Assembly: GCF_943181405.1 (NCBI RefSeq)
Contig: NZ_CALPBY010000005.1
Span: 124,001-188,000, forward strand
Direction of reading: 5' to 3'
Length of the DNA stretch: 64,000 nucleotides
DNA from: Cellulosimicrobium sp. Marseille-Q4280
Lineage (GTDB): Bacteria > Actinomycetota > Actinomycetes > Actinomycetales > Cellulomonadaceae
Positions within the stretch are counted from its first letter, which is position 1, and each line of letters starts with the position of its first letter. Of the stretch, positions 8,127 to 16,217 are shown piece after piece. Under the pieces are notes generated by a model. That model worked only from the letters and a program-made list of their open reading frames with translations. It did not search any database and was not told the origin of the DNA. The position numbers and the translations under genes are program-made.

Positions 8127-9293
8127 ATGACCACCACCCGCACCCTGCGCATCGCCATGAACGGCGTGACCGGCCGCATGGGCTACCGCCAGCACCTCGT
8201 GCGCTCGATCCTGCCGATCCGCGAGCAGGGCGGCGTCGAGCTCCCCGACGGCACGCGGCTGCAGGTCGAGCCGATCCTCGTCGGCCGCAACGAGTCGAAG
8301 ATCCGCGAGCTCGCCGCGCAGCACGACGTCGAGCACTGGACCACCGACCTCGACGGCGCGATCACCGACCCGACGGTCGACGTCGTGTTCGACGCCTCGA
8401 TGACCGCGCTGCGCGCGAAGACGCTGACGAAGGCGATGCAGGCGGGCAAGCACGTCTACACCGAGAAGCCGACGGCGGAGACCCTCGCCGAGGCGGTCGA
8501 GCTCGCGCGGCTGCGCGAGGAGACCGGAGTGACCGCGGGCGTCGTGCACGACAAGCTCTACCTGCCGGGCCTCGTCAAGCTGCGCCGCCTCGTCGACGAG
8601 GGCTTCTTCGGGCGCATCCTGTCGCTGCGCGGCGAGTTCGGCTACTGGGTGTTCGAGGGCGACCACCAGGCCGCGCAGCGCCCGTCGTGGAACTACCGCA
8701 AGGAGGACGGCGGTGGCATGACCACCGACATGTTCTGCCACTGGAACTACGTGCTCGAGGGCATCCTCGGCTCGGTGCGCACGGTCAACGCCCAGACCAC
8801 GACGCACATCCCGACCCGCTGGGACGAGCAGGGCAAGGAGTACGCGGCGACGGCCGACGACGCGGCCTACGGCATCTTCGAGATCGAGACCCCGGGCGGC
8901 GACCCCGTCGTCGCCCAGATCAACTCGTCGTGGGCCGTGCGCGTGTACCGCGACGAGCTCGTCGAGTTCCAGGTCGACGGCACGCACGGCTCCGCGGTGG
9001 CGGGCCTGCGCCGGTGCGTCGCGCAGCAGCGTGCCCACACGCCCAAGCCCGTGTGGAACCCGGACCTGCCCGTCACCGAGCCGTTCCGCGAGCAGTGGCT
9101 CGAGGTCCCCGCGAACGCCGACCTCGACAACGGGTTCAAGCTGCAGTGGGAGGAGTTCCTCCTCGACGTCCACGCCGGCCGCCCGCACCGCTTCGACCTC
9201 CTCTCCGCGGCCCGCGGCGTGCAGCTCGCCGAGCTCGGACTGCGCTCGTCCGCCGAGGGCCGCCGCCTCGACGTCCCCGAGATCACCCTGTGA
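8127..9293 (+). CDS. Gfo/Idh/MocA-family oxidoreductase
   Basis: A 388-residue NAD(P)-dependent sugar dehydrogenase. The N-terminal Rossmann domain begins RIAMNGVTGRMGYRQH; the family EKP motif is at 113-115 (YTEKPTAE). The C-terminal alpha/beta domain carries EDGGGMTTDMFCHWNYVLEG with the conserved active-site His. It is slightly longer than usual (about 330-380), with an insert near residues 38-48. A GGACGGAG site precedes the ATG. It is the first gene of the operon; its stop overlaps the next start (GTGA). Likely role: oxidation of a sugar, inositol or sugar acid. Substrate unknown. Confidence 0.9.
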   Translation: MTTTRTLRIAMNGVTGRMGYRQHLVRSILPIREQGGVELPDGTRLQVEPILVGRNESKIRELAAQHDVEHWTTDLDGAITDPTVDVVFDASMTALRAKTLTKAMQAGKHVYTEKPTAETLAEAVELARLREETGVTAGVVHDKLYLPGLVKLRRLVDEGFFGRILSLRGEFGYWVFEGDHQAAQRPSWNYRKEDGGGMTTDMFCHWNYVLEGILGSVRTVNAQTTTHIPTRWDEQGKEYAATADDAAYGIFEIETPGGDPVVAQINSSWAVRVYRDELVEFQVDGTHGSAVAGLRRCVAQQRAHTPKPVWNPDLPVTEPFREQWLEVPANADLDNGFKLQWEEFLLDVHAGRPHRFDLLSAARGVQLAELGLRSSAEGRRLDVPEITL

Positions 9294-10585
9294 GCGCCGC
9301 CACCCTCGCGGTCCCCGGCTCGCGCGAGCTGCGCGACCGGGACGGGTCGGGCGCCGTCGTGCACCTGCCCCGGTTCGCCGACGACGGCCGGGTCGCGGGC
9401 ACCGAGGTGCGCGAGCTCCTCGTGCCGGGCCCGTGGTCCCGGCCGACCGCCCCGATCACGTCGCGCGTCGCCTTCGCCGCGGCGCACGTCGTGCCGCAGG
9501 TCGGCGCCGAGAACGTGCCGGGCCACCCGGCTCTCGTCGACTGGGACGCCACGCTCGGCTTCCGGCACCGCATCTGGGAGCACGGTCTCGGCGTCGCCGA
9601 CGCGATGGACACCGCCCAGCGCGGCATGGGCCTCGACTGGGCCGCGACACAGGAGCTCGTGCGCCGCTCGGCTGCCGAGGCGCGCTCCGTCGGCGCCCGG
9701 ATCGCGTGCGGCGCGGGGACCGACCAGCTCGACCCCGCGGTCGTCGCCGGCTGGACGCCGGGCGACCCGGCGGCGCTCGACGCCGTCGTCGACGCGTACC
9801 GCGAGCAGGTCCGCGTCGTCCAGGACGCCGGCGCGCAGGTCGTCGTCATGGCGTCGCGCGCGCTCGCGCACGTCGCGCGGTCGCCCGAGGACTACGCGCG
9901 CGTCTACGACGCCGTGATCGCCGAGGCGGACAGGCCCGTGATCCTCCACTGGCTCGGGACGATGTTCGACCCGGAGCTCGAGGGCTACTGGGGCACGACC
10001 CGGACCGACGACGCGACCGACGTGTTCGTCGACCTGGTCCGCGCCCACCAGGGAGGGATCGACGGGGTCAAGGTGTCGCTGCTCGACGCCGACCACGAGA
10101 AGGGCCTCCGCGCACGCCTGGCGAGCCTCGACCCGGGCACCGGGCCGGACGCGCCCGGGCCCGTGCGCCTGTACACGGGCGACGACTTCAACTACCCGGA
10201 CCTCGTCGTGGGCGACGGGAAGCGGCACTCGGACGCGCTGCTCGGCGTCTTCGCGGCGATCTACCCGGCCGCGTCGACGGCGCTCCAGGCGCTCGACGCC
10301 GGTCACCCCGACCGCGCGCACGCCGTCCTCGCGGCGACGGAGGCGCTCGGGCGGCACCTGTTCACCGCGCCGACCTACCACTACAAGACCGGCATCGCGT
10401 TCCTCGCGTGGCTCAACGGCGCGCAGCCGGGCTTCCAGATGGTCGGCGGCCTCCACTCCGGCCGGTCGGTCGCCCACCTCGTCGCCCTCCTCCGCCTCGC
10501 GGACCGGGCCGGGCTCCTGCTCGACCCGGACCTCGCCGCGCGGCGCGCTCGCGTCTTCCTCGAGGCGAACGGGGTGACCCGATGA
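9290..10585 (+). CDS. DUF993-family protein (dihydrodipicolinate synthase-like TIM barrel)
   Basis: A 431-residue cytoplasmic protein matching the DUF993 family, which is built on a class I aldolase-like TIM barrel. Recognisable stretches include ENVPGHPALVDWDATLGFR, RIACGAGTDQL, YDAVIAEADRPVILHWLG, GIDGVKVSLLDADHE, LYTGDDFNYPDLVVGDG and HYKTGIAFLAWLNG. The Lys in VKVSLLD sits where Schiff-base lysines of the DapA superfamily lie, but that is inference. It starts in a GTGA overlap with the dehydrogenase and ends in an ATGA overlap with the isomerase gene. This trio recurs in sugar-catabolic clusters; the chemistry is not established to my knowledge. Confidence 0.88.
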   Translation: MSAATLAVPGSRELRDRDGSGAVVHLPRFADDGRVAGTEVRELLVPGPWSRPTAPITSRVAFAAAHVVPQVGAENVPGHPALVDWDATLGFRHRIWEHGLGVADAMDTAQRGMGLDWAATQELVRRSAAEARSVGARIACGAGTDQLDPAVVAGWTPGDPAALDAVVDAYREQVRVVQDAGAQVVVMASRALAHVARSPEDYARVYDAVIAEADRPVILHWLGTMFDPELEGYWGTTRTDDATDVFVDLVRAHQGGIDGVKVSLLDADHEKGLRARLASLDPGTGPDAPGPVRLYTGDDFNYPDLVVGDGKRHSDALLGVFAAIYPAASTALQALDAGHPDRAHAVLAATEALGRHLFTAPTYHYKTGIAFLAWLNGAQPGFQMVGGLHSGRSVAHLVALLRLADRAGLLLDPDLAARRARVFLEANGVTR

Positions 10586-11517
10586 CCGGCCCTGCACCGA
10601 CGAGCGCACCCGGACGCGCGTCGTCGGGCACCGGCTCCGCCGACCTGTCGCGCTGCTCGCTCAACACCGCGACCGTCAAGCGCGCGACGCTCGAGAAGGC
10701 CGTGGCCCTCGCCGCCGAGGCGGGGTACGGCGCCGTCGGGCTGTGGCGCGACCGCGTCCAGGAGATCGGCGCGGACCGCGCAGCCCGCGTCGTCGCGGAC
10801 GCCGGCCTGCGCGTGTCGTCGCTGTGCCGGGGCGGGTTCCTCACCGCCCCGGACGACGCCGGGATCGCCGCCGCGCTCGACGACAACCGGCGCGCCATCG
10901 AGGAGGCCGCGACGATCGGGACGAGCGAGCTCGTGTTCGTCGTCGGCGGCCTGCCCGCCAGCGGCACGCCCGGTCAGGGACCGCGTCCCGACGCCGGACC
11001 CGGGGACCGCGACGTCGTCGCCGCGCGCGCCCGCGTCGCGGACCGGATCGGCGACCTCGTCCCGTTCGCGACCGAGCACGGCGTGCGGATCGTCCTCGAG
11101 GCGCTGCACCCGATCTTCGCCGCCGACCGCGCCGTGATCTCCACGCTCGGCCAGGCGCTCGACCTCGCGGCGCCGTTCGACGCCGCGGCCGTGGGCGTCG
11201 TCGTGGACACCTACCACGTGTGGTGGGACCCGGCCCTGCGCGAGAGCATCGCACGCGCCGGTGCCGAAGGACGTGTGGCGGGCTACCAGGTCTGCGACTG
11301 GATCCTGCCGCTCGCGAGCGACCCCCTGCTGTCGCGCGGGTACGTCGGCGACGGGTACGTCGACTTCCCGACGATCACGCGGTGGGTCGCCGAGACCGGC
11401 TACGCGGGCGACGTCGAGACCGAGATCTTCCACCAGGAGATCTGGGACGCCGACCCGCGCGACGTCGTGGCGACCGTCGCGGAGCGCTACGCGCGTCACG
11501 TGCTGCCGCACCTGTAG
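10582..11517 (+). CDS. Sugar phosphate isomerase/epimerase (xylose isomerase-like TIM barrel)
   Basis: A 311-residue protein of the AP-endonuclease-2/xylose isomerase-like superfamily. Metal ligands expected for the fold are visible: Glu in VLEALHPIF, Asp/His in VVDTYHVWWDP, and Glu in VETEIFHQEIW; the start of the barrel is CSLNTATVKRATLEKAV. The first ~20 residues are a low-complexity Ala/Pro/Ser leader. It is the last gene of the operon (ATGA overlap with DUF993) and is followed by a very long hairpin. Likely role: isomerisation of a keto-sugar or inosose produced by the dehydrogenase upstream. No transporter is part of this operon. Confidence 0.88.
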   Translation: MTGPAPTSAPGRASSGTGSADLSRCSLNTATVKRATLEKAVALAAEAGYGAVGLWRDRVQEIGADRAARVVADAGLRVSSLCRGGFLTAPDDAGIAAALDDNRRAIEEAATIGTSELVFVVGGLPASGTPGQGPRPDAGPGDRDVVAARARVADRIGDLVPFATEHGVRIVLEALHPIFAADRAVISTLGQALDLAAPFDAAAVGVVVDTYHVWWDPALRESIARAGAEGRVAGYQVCDWILPLASDPLLSRGYVGDGYVDFPTITRWVAETGYAGDVETEIFHQEIWDADPRDVVATVAERYARHVLPHL

Positions 11518-11544
11518 CCCTCCTCTCGCCGCACCGCGGCACCT

Positions 11545-11612
11545 CGAGACCGGCAGTCCGGCCCGAGATCGGCACCCCTCCCTGCCGATCTCGGACCGGG
11601 CTGCCGGTCTCG
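11545..11612. terminator. Very long near-perfect hairpin after the sugar operon
   Basis: The 30-base arms 11545-11574 and 11583-11612 pair at 28 positions plus two G-T pairs around an 8-base C-rich loop. Left arm begins CGAGACCGGCAG; right arm ends CTGCCGGTCTCG. No T-tract. It is longer than needed for a terminator and may be a REP-like element. Confidence 0.75.
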
Positions 11613-11640
11613 TGCCGTCCCGGCTCGTCGCGGCCGCCTC

Positions 11641-11669
11641 TTGACGAACGTCGTGCGGAGGCGCATGAT
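11641..11669 (+). promoter_or_regulatory. Promoter of the copper ATPase gene
   Basis: TTGACG at 11641-11646, a 17-base spacer, CATGAT at 11664-11669. Transcription would start close to 11676, just before the CsoR-type operator. Confidence 0.65.
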
Positions 11670-11678
11670 CGGACGTAG

Positions 11679-11695
11679 ATACCCCCTGGGGGTAT
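11679..11695. promoter_or_regulatory. CsoR-type copper operator
   Basis: ATACCCCC-T-GGGGGTAT is a perfect 17-base dyad of the G/C-tract type bound by CsoR copper-sensing repressors. It lies over the expected transcription start of the copper ATPase gene, so copper should derepress the gene. No csoR gene is in the window. Confidence 0.8.
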
Positions 11696-11715
11696 AAATG
11701 AGCTCAGGAGGAACG

Positions 11716-13986
11716 ATGGGACAGCAGAACGAGCCCGGTCACCGGCACGAGGGCCACAGCGCCGCGGGCGTCGCTCCCGCGAACGGTCGCGGAGCCGGCG
11801 GCACCGTCGCGCACGACGCGTCCGGCGACGGGACGTCGGGGCACCAGATGGCGCAGCACGACATGACGGAGCACGGTGGGCACGACATGACGGAGCACGG
11901 CGGGCACGGCGGGCACGGTGGGCACGGCGACCATGTGGCGCAGTTCCGGCGGCTGTTCTGGGTCATGCTCGCGCTCGCGATCCCGACGGTCGCGCTGAGC
12001 CCCATGTTCGCGATGCTGCTGGGGTACGAGCTGCCCGACGCCGCGTGGGTGCCCTGGGTCTCCCCCGTGCTCGGCTCGGTGATCTTCCTGTGGGGCGGTC
12101 GCCCGTTCCTCTCCGGCGCCGTGAGCGAGCTGCGCGACCGCGCGCCCGGGATGATGACGCTCATCTCGCTCGCGATCACGGTCGCCTTCGTGTCGTCGCT
12201 CGGAGCGTCGCTCGGGCTGCTCGCGCACGAGCTCGACGTGTGGTGGGAGCTCGCGCTGCTCGTCGTCATCATGCTGCTCGGGCACTGGATCGAGATGCGC
12301 TCGCTCGCGCAGACGGCCTCCGCGCTCGACTCGCTCGCGGCGCTCCTGCCCGACGAGGCGGAGCGCGTCGCCGACGACGGGACCGTCACGACGGTCGCCC
12401 CGACCGACCTCGGCGTGGGCGACCTCGTGATCGTCCGCCCCGGCGGGCGGGTCCCCGCCGACGGCGAGGTGGCCGACGGCAGCGCCGACGTCGACGAGTC
12501 GATGATCACGGGCGAGTCGCGCCCGGTGCGCCGGTCGGTCGGCGACCCGGTCGTCGCCGGCACCGTCGCGACCGACGACGCGCTGCGCGTGCGCATCACC
12601 GCCGTCGGGGACGACACCGCGCTCGCCGGCATCCAGCGTCTGGTCGCCGACGCGCAGTCCTCCTCCACGAGGACGCAGCGCCTCGCCGACCGCGCCGCCG
12701 GGTGGCTGTTCTGGTACGCGCTCGGCGCCGCGGCGCTCACCGTGGCCCTCTGGCTCGTCTTCGGAACCCCCGAGCAGGCGCTGATCCGCGCGATCACGGT
12801 GCTGGTCATCGCGTGCCCCCACGCGCTGGGACTCGCGATCCCGCTCGTCGTGTCGATCTCGACCGAGCGGGCCGCGAAGGCCGGGGTCCTCGTGAAGGAC
12901 CGCCTCGCGCTCGAGCGGATGCGCACGGTCGACACCCTGCTCTTCGACAAGACCGGCACGCTCACCGCGGGCGAGCCCGTCGTCACCCACCTCGCCGTGG
13001 CCGGCGACCGCACCGAGGACGAGCTGCTCGCGCTCGCCGCCTCCGCGGAGGCCGACAGCCAGCACCCCCTCGCGCGGGCGATCGTCGCCGCGGCAGAGGG
13101 ACGCGGCGTCGACACCCCCCACGCTTCCGGCTTCCGGTCGCTCACGGCGGTCGGGGTCGAGGCGACGGTTCCCGGGCCGGAGGGCGGTCGACGGGTCGCC
13201 GTCGGCGGTCCCGCGCTGCTGCGCGAGCGTGGTCTCGAGCCGCTGCCCGACGCCGCGGCGTGGGAGCGCGACGGCGCGACCGTCCTGCACGTGGTCGTCT
13301 CGGACACGGCTGACCTCGCCGAGGGAGACCCTCGGACGACCGAGGGAGCACCCCGGTCGGCCGAGGGAGCACCCCGGTCGGGCCGGGTCGTGGGTGCGCT
13401 CGCGCTGGCGGACGCGGTCCGGCCGGAGTCGCGCGAGGCCGTCGACGCGCTGCACCGGCGTGGCGTCCGCGTCGTCATGATCACGGGCGACGCCGAGCCG
13501 GTCGCCCGGGCGGTCGCCCGCGAGCTCGGCATCGACCAGGTCTTCGCGGGCGTGCGCCCCGAGGACAAGGACGCGAAGGTCGCCGAGCTGCAGCACGAGG
13601 GCCGCGTCGTCGCGATGGTCGGTGACGGCGTGAACGACGCCCCGGCCCTCGCCCAGGCGGACGTCGGCATCGCGATCGGCGCGGGGACCGACGTCGCCAT
13701 CGCGTCCGCGGGCGTGATCCTCGCGAGCTCCGACCCGCGGGCCGTGCTCTCGATCATCGAGCTGTCCCACGCGTCCTACCGCAAGATGCAGCAGAACCTG
13801 TGGTGGGCGGCGGGCTACAACATCGCGGCCGTCCCCCTCGCGGCCGGCGTGCTCGCACCGGTCGGGTTCGTCCTGCCCATGGCCGTCGGCGCGATCCTCA
13901 TGTCCGTCTCGACCGTCGTGGTCGCCGCCAACGCGCAGCTCCTGCGCCGCGTCGACCTCGACCCGGCCCGCCTCGCGTCCCGCTGA
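11716..13986 (+). CDS. Copper-exporting P1B-type ATPase, CopB class
   Basis: A 756-residue heavy-metal pump. The first ~75 residues are an extreme His-rich cytoplasmic tail (HRHEGHS, HDMTEHGGHDMTEHGG, several GGH units) in place of CXXC domains. Core motifs: ITGES near 265, the CPH transmembrane triad (ACPHALG, Cys about 366) that marks the CopB subgroup, the phosphorylated Asp in DKTGT near 411, SQHPLARA, and GDGVNDAPALAQADVG. Eight membrane helices fit. The ATG at 11716 follows AGGAGG; the in-frame ATG at 11698 lacks a site. Residues about 535-557 are an expansion encoded by a 21-bp tandem repeat. Probable role: Cu(+/2+) efflux under the operator at 11679. Confidence 0.93.
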   Translation: MGQQNEPGHRHEGHSAAGVAPANGRGAGGTVAHDASGDGTSGHQMAQHDMTEHGGHDMTEHGGHGGHGGHGDHVAQFRRLFWVMLALAIPTVALSPMFAMLLGYELPDAAWVPWVSPVLGSVIFLWGGRPFLSGAVSELRDRAPGMMTLISLAITVAFVSSLGASLGLLAHELDVWWELALLVVIMLLGHWIEMRSLAQTASALDSLAALLPDEAERVADDGTVTTVAPTDLGVGDLVIVRPGGRVPADGEVADGSADVDESMITGESRPVRRSVGDPVVAGTVATDDALRVRITAVGDDTALAGIQRLVADAQSSSTRTQRLADRAAGWLFWYALGAAALTVALWLVFGTPEQALIRAITVLVIACPHALGLAIPLVVSISTERAAKAGVLVKDRLALERMRTVDTLLFDKTGTLTAGEPVVTHLAVAGDRTEDELLALAASAEADSQHPLARAIVAAAEGRGVDTPHASGFRSLTAVGVEATVPGPEGGRRVAVGGPALLRERGLEPLPDAAAWERDGATVLHVVVSDTADLAEGDPRTTEGAPRSAEGAPRSGRVVGALALADAVRPESREAVDALHRRGVRVVMITGDAEPVARAVARELGIDQVFAGVRPEDKDAKVAELQHEGRVVAMVGDGVNDAPALAQADVGIAIGAGTDVAIASAGVILASSDPRAVLSIIELSHASYRKMQQNLWWAAGYNIAAVPLAAGVLAPVGFVLPMAVGAILMSVSTVVVAANAQLLRRVDLDPARLASR
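13320..13382 (+). repeat. 21-bp coding tandem repeat in the copper ATPase
   Basis: Three 21-bp units: 13320-13340 (diverged), 13341-13361 and 13362-13382 (nearly identical, CGAGGGAGCACCCCGGTCGG plus one base). They encode EGAPRSA-type heptapeptides inserted in a loop of the cytoplasmic P/N domain just before VVGALALADAV. The phase is preserved, so length changes would stay in frame. Confidence 0.8.
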
Positions 13987-14051
13987 CCCTTCGCCCTCGA
14001 CCTGCGGGGGTCGGCGCACTGACCAGCCGCGCCGGTCCGTGCCGAACACGA

Positions 14052-14088
14052 CATGAAGGTCGTCTCGGGCCGTTTTTCGACCTTCATG
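14052..14088. terminator. Hairpin with perfect 11-bp arms
   Basis: CATGAAGGTCG (14052-14062) pairs with CGACCTTCATG (14078-14088) around a 15-base loop that contains TTTTT. It lies 66 bases after the copper ATPase stop and probably ends that transcript. Confidence 0.6.
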
Positions 14089-14201
14089 CCGGGTTCGACG
14101 GCGCGCGACGTCGTGGTCGGCGTCCCGCCGCGACGCGGGACAGGGCGCGGACCGGGGCAGCCGCGAGAGCCGGCGAGGCGGACCGCTGCGAGACTGGGGC
14201 C

Positions 14202-14825
14202 GTGAACACCCCGACTGCTCCGACCGCGCCCGTGGCCGGCGTGCTGCTCACGCCGGGCGCGGGAGCGAGCCGCGACCACCACTCCCTCGTCGCGGTCGAG
14301 GAGGCCCTCGCCGCGCTGCCCACGCCGGTCCCCGTGCGACGCGTGGACTTCCCCTACCGCCTCGCCGGCCGGCGGATGCCCGACCGGCCGCCGGTCGCCG
14401 TCGGGCACGTGCGCGCGGAGGCCGAGGCGTTCGCGCAGGAGCTGGGCACCACGACCGACCGGATCGTCCTCGGCGGCAGGTCCTACGGGGGCCGCATGTG
14501 CTCGATGGCCGTGGCCGAGGGGCTGCCTGCCGCCGGGCTCGTGCTCGTGAGCTACCCCCTGCACCCGCCGGGCAAGCCGGAGCGGCTGCGCACCGAGCAC
14601 CTTCCCGACCTGCACGTCCCGACGCTGGTCGTCTCGGGTCGGACCGACCCCTTCGCGACCCCGGACGAGCTCACGGAGCACCTCGCGTCGATCCCCGGCC
14701 CGGTGACGCGCGTGGAGCTGCCGGGCGCGCACGACCTGCGGAACCAGGACGGCGCGGTGTGCGAGGCGATCGTCGCGTGGCTGGGCGGTCTGGACGGCCC
14801 GAGGAGCGGTGCGCCGAGCAGGTGA
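14202..14825 (+). CDS. Alpha/beta hydrolase (TEX30/KANL3-like, dienelactone hydrolase superfamily)
   Basis: A 207-residue cytoplasmic hydrolase. The nucleophile elbow is GRSYGGR (Ser), the acid is probably Asp in SGRTDPFATPDEL, and the His is in ELPGAHDLR, giving a complete triad. The start VAGVLLTPGAGASRDH carries the oxyanion-hole region. Length and motifs fit the small dienelactone-hydrolase-like group with an unknown natural substrate. The GTG start at 14202 follows GAGACT plus 6 bases, a weaker version of the leaderless arrangement seen elsewhere in this window; there is no clear ribosome-binding site. Confidence 0.82.
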   Translation: MNTPTAPTAPVAGVLLTPGAGASRDHHSLVAVEEALAALPTPVPVRRVDFPYRLAGRRMPDRPPVAVGHVRAEAEAFAQELGTTTDRIVLGGRSYGGRMCSMAVAEGLPAAGLVLVSYPLHPPGKPERLRTEHLPDLHVPTLVVSGRTDPFATPDELTEHLASIPGPVTRVELPGAHDLRNQDGAVCEAIVAWLGGLDGPRSGAPSR

Positions 14826-14925
14826 CCACCGCGGGGTGGCGTCCGCCTGCGCACCCGCCGTCCAGGATGGTCGCCGGGGCTGCGTACGATGTGGCGCGAC
14901 CGTCCTGCTCGACCCGGAGGTACTC

Positions 14926-15711
14926 ATGCGCGCCGCAGCCCGAGCTGCCGCGACCGTCCCGCTGACGGCCCTCGTGCTCGCCGGCGCCGCGGGGCTCGCG
15001 GCGCCCGCCCTGGCCGCGGACGGTGACAGCGGCGGTGAGCTCAGCGTCACGACCGACGGCGTCGCGTTCGACGCCTCGCGTCTGGGCGACGAGCGCGGCT
15101 GGCTCAGCTACGCCGTGACCGCGCCGGACGGGTCCCGCCTGCGGCTGCTCGGCAACGCGTACTCGCCGGAGGAGACCGCGGACGGCCACCTCGCGCTCGA
15201 CGTCCCCGCACGTGGCGCGTACCGCGACGGGTGGTGCGTGACCTGGGTGCACCTCACCGGTATCCGGGACCAGTTTGCCGACTGGTCCGGCGACTCCCCG
15301 GTGTGCACGACGTCGCCCACCGCGACCCCGGCGCCGACGGCCACCCCCACGACCCAGCCCACCGCGGAGCCGACGCCGCCACCCGTGGTCGACGTCGCGC
15401 CGTCGGCGCCCGACGCCGCACCCGCGGCGCCCGTCGAGCCGGTCGCCGCCGAGCCGGAGCCCGCGGCCCCCACGCCCACCGAGACGCCGACCGAGGCCCC
15501 GGTCGAGTCGCCGACGCAGACCCCGTCCCCGAGCGCCGAGACCACGACCGACCGGCCCGAGCCCTCGCGGACGCCGCTCGTCACCGCGGGCGAGCGCAGC
15601 GCGCCCCCCGCCCCCGGGAGCACCTTCCCGACCCTCGTCGTCGCGGGTGTCGGCGGCCTCGTCGCAGCCGCCGCGGGCGGGGCGATCCTCCTGCTGCGTC
15701 GGGCGGGCTGA
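14926..15711 (+). CDS. Secreted cell-surface protein with Pro/Thr/Glu-rich stalk and C-terminal anchor
   Basis: A 261-residue protein. Residues 1-31 are a signal peptide with a likely cut after PALA. Residues about 32-127 form a small domain (LSVTTDGVAFDASRLGDERGW, WCVTWVHLTGIRDQF) with two Cys that may form a disulfide. Residues about 128-225 are a low-complexity stalk rich in Pro, Thr, Ala and Glu. The C-terminus is a membrane helix (VVAGVGGLVAAAAGGAILLL) ending RRAG, a sortase-like layout without a clear LPXTG. A CGGAGG site precedes the ATG, and TACGAT at 14885-14890 may be its -10 box. Not a named family to me; probably exposed at the cell wall. Confidence 0.78.
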   Translation: MRAAARAAATVPLTALVLAGAAGLAAPALAADGDSGGELSVTTDGVAFDASRLGDERGWLSYAVTAPDGSRLRLLGNAYSPEETADGHLALDVPARGAYRDGWCVTWVHLTGIRDQFADWSGDSPVCTTSPTATPAPTATPTTQPTAEPTPPPVVDVAPSAPDAAPAAPVEPVAAEPEPAAPTPTETPTEAPVESPTQTPSPSAETTTDRPEPSRTPLVTAGERSAPPAPGSTFPTLVVAGVGGLVAAAAGGAILLLRRAG

Positions 15712-15735
15712 ACGGCGCCGTGGCAGGGTGGCGCC

Positions 15736-15957
15736 ATGACGTGGACTGCACGCTTCGTGGGCGGCGACCTCGACGGTCAGGTGTCGACGCTCGACGACGA
15801 CGCCCTCGACTGGTCCGGCCACTACGTCCACGACCCGGCCGAGGGCACGACGACGCACATGCTGACCCAGTCCGACCCGCCGCGGCACGTCCAGCGGTAC
15901 GAGCGCCGTCCGGCGCCGGACGGGGAGACCGACTACCTGCTCGCGCTCGTCCCCTGA
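15736..15957 (+). CDS. Small hypothetical protein
   Basis: A 73-residue acidic soluble protein (RFVGGDLDGQVSTLDDDAL, then YVHDPAEGTTTHMLTQ, ending YLLALVP). It resembles short DUF-type proteins with a predicted beta-rich fold, but I cannot name a family. It starts 24 bases after the stalk-protein stop and is followed at once by a bidirectional hairpin, so it may be cotranscribed with the stalk protein. CAGGGT lies 6 bases before the ATG, a possible weak leaderless box. Confidence 0.6.
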   Translation: MTWTARFVGGDLDGQVSTLDDDALDWSGHYVHDPAEGTTTHMLTQSDPPRHVQRYERRPAPDGETDYLLALVP

Positions 15958-15961
15958 CGAC

Positions 15962-15993
15962 GAAGGCCCGGAACCGTGAGGTTCCGGGCCTTC
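15962..15993. terminator. Bidirectional hairpin between the small gene and tRNA-Thr
   Basis: GAAGGCCCGGAACC (15962-15975) pairs perfectly with GGTTCCGGGCCTTC (15980-15993) around GTGA: a 14-bp stem serving the plus-strand gene ending at 15957 and the minus-strand tRNA ending at 16001. Confidence 0.8.
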
Positions 15994-16000
15994 TGCCTGA

Positions 16001-16072
16001 GCCGCCTATCAGAATCGAACTGATGACCTATTCATTACGAGTGAATCGCTCTACCGACTGAGCTAAGGCGGC
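16001..16072 (-). tRNA. tRNA-Thr (anticodon CGT)
   Basis: Reading the minus strand, the 72-nt cloverleaf closes fully: acceptor GCCGCCT/AGGCGGC, D stem GCTC/GAGC, anticodon stem ATTCA/TGAAT with loop CTCGTAA (anticodon CGT), a 5-base variable region, T stem ATCAG/CTGAT with loop TTCGATT. It reads ACG threonine codons. CCA is not encoded. Confidence 0.95.
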
Positions 16073-16118
16073 GTGCTGCAGTGAGGCTCGCTCGCGCGAA
16101 CCGCCGCAACGATCGCCT

Positions 16119-16148
16119 ACTGTACCCGGCGATCGGCCCAGACTCCAA
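16119..16148 (-). promoter_or_regulatory. Possible promoter of tRNA-Thr
   Basis: On the minus strand TTGGAG (16148-16143), an 18-base spacer and TACAGT (16124-16119) lie about 45 bases upstream of the tRNA 5' end. Confidence 0.45.
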
Positions 16149-16217
16149 AGCGGCGCGAGAGCACCGGCCGGACCGGCCTCGCGGCGCCCTGGGAGAGGTC
16201 CGCGCCGCGTCCCGACG

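Noticed and set aside
11704-14049. A 781-codon minus-strand frame opposite the copper ATPase
   Set aside because: Shadow of a gene with all P-type ATPase motifs.
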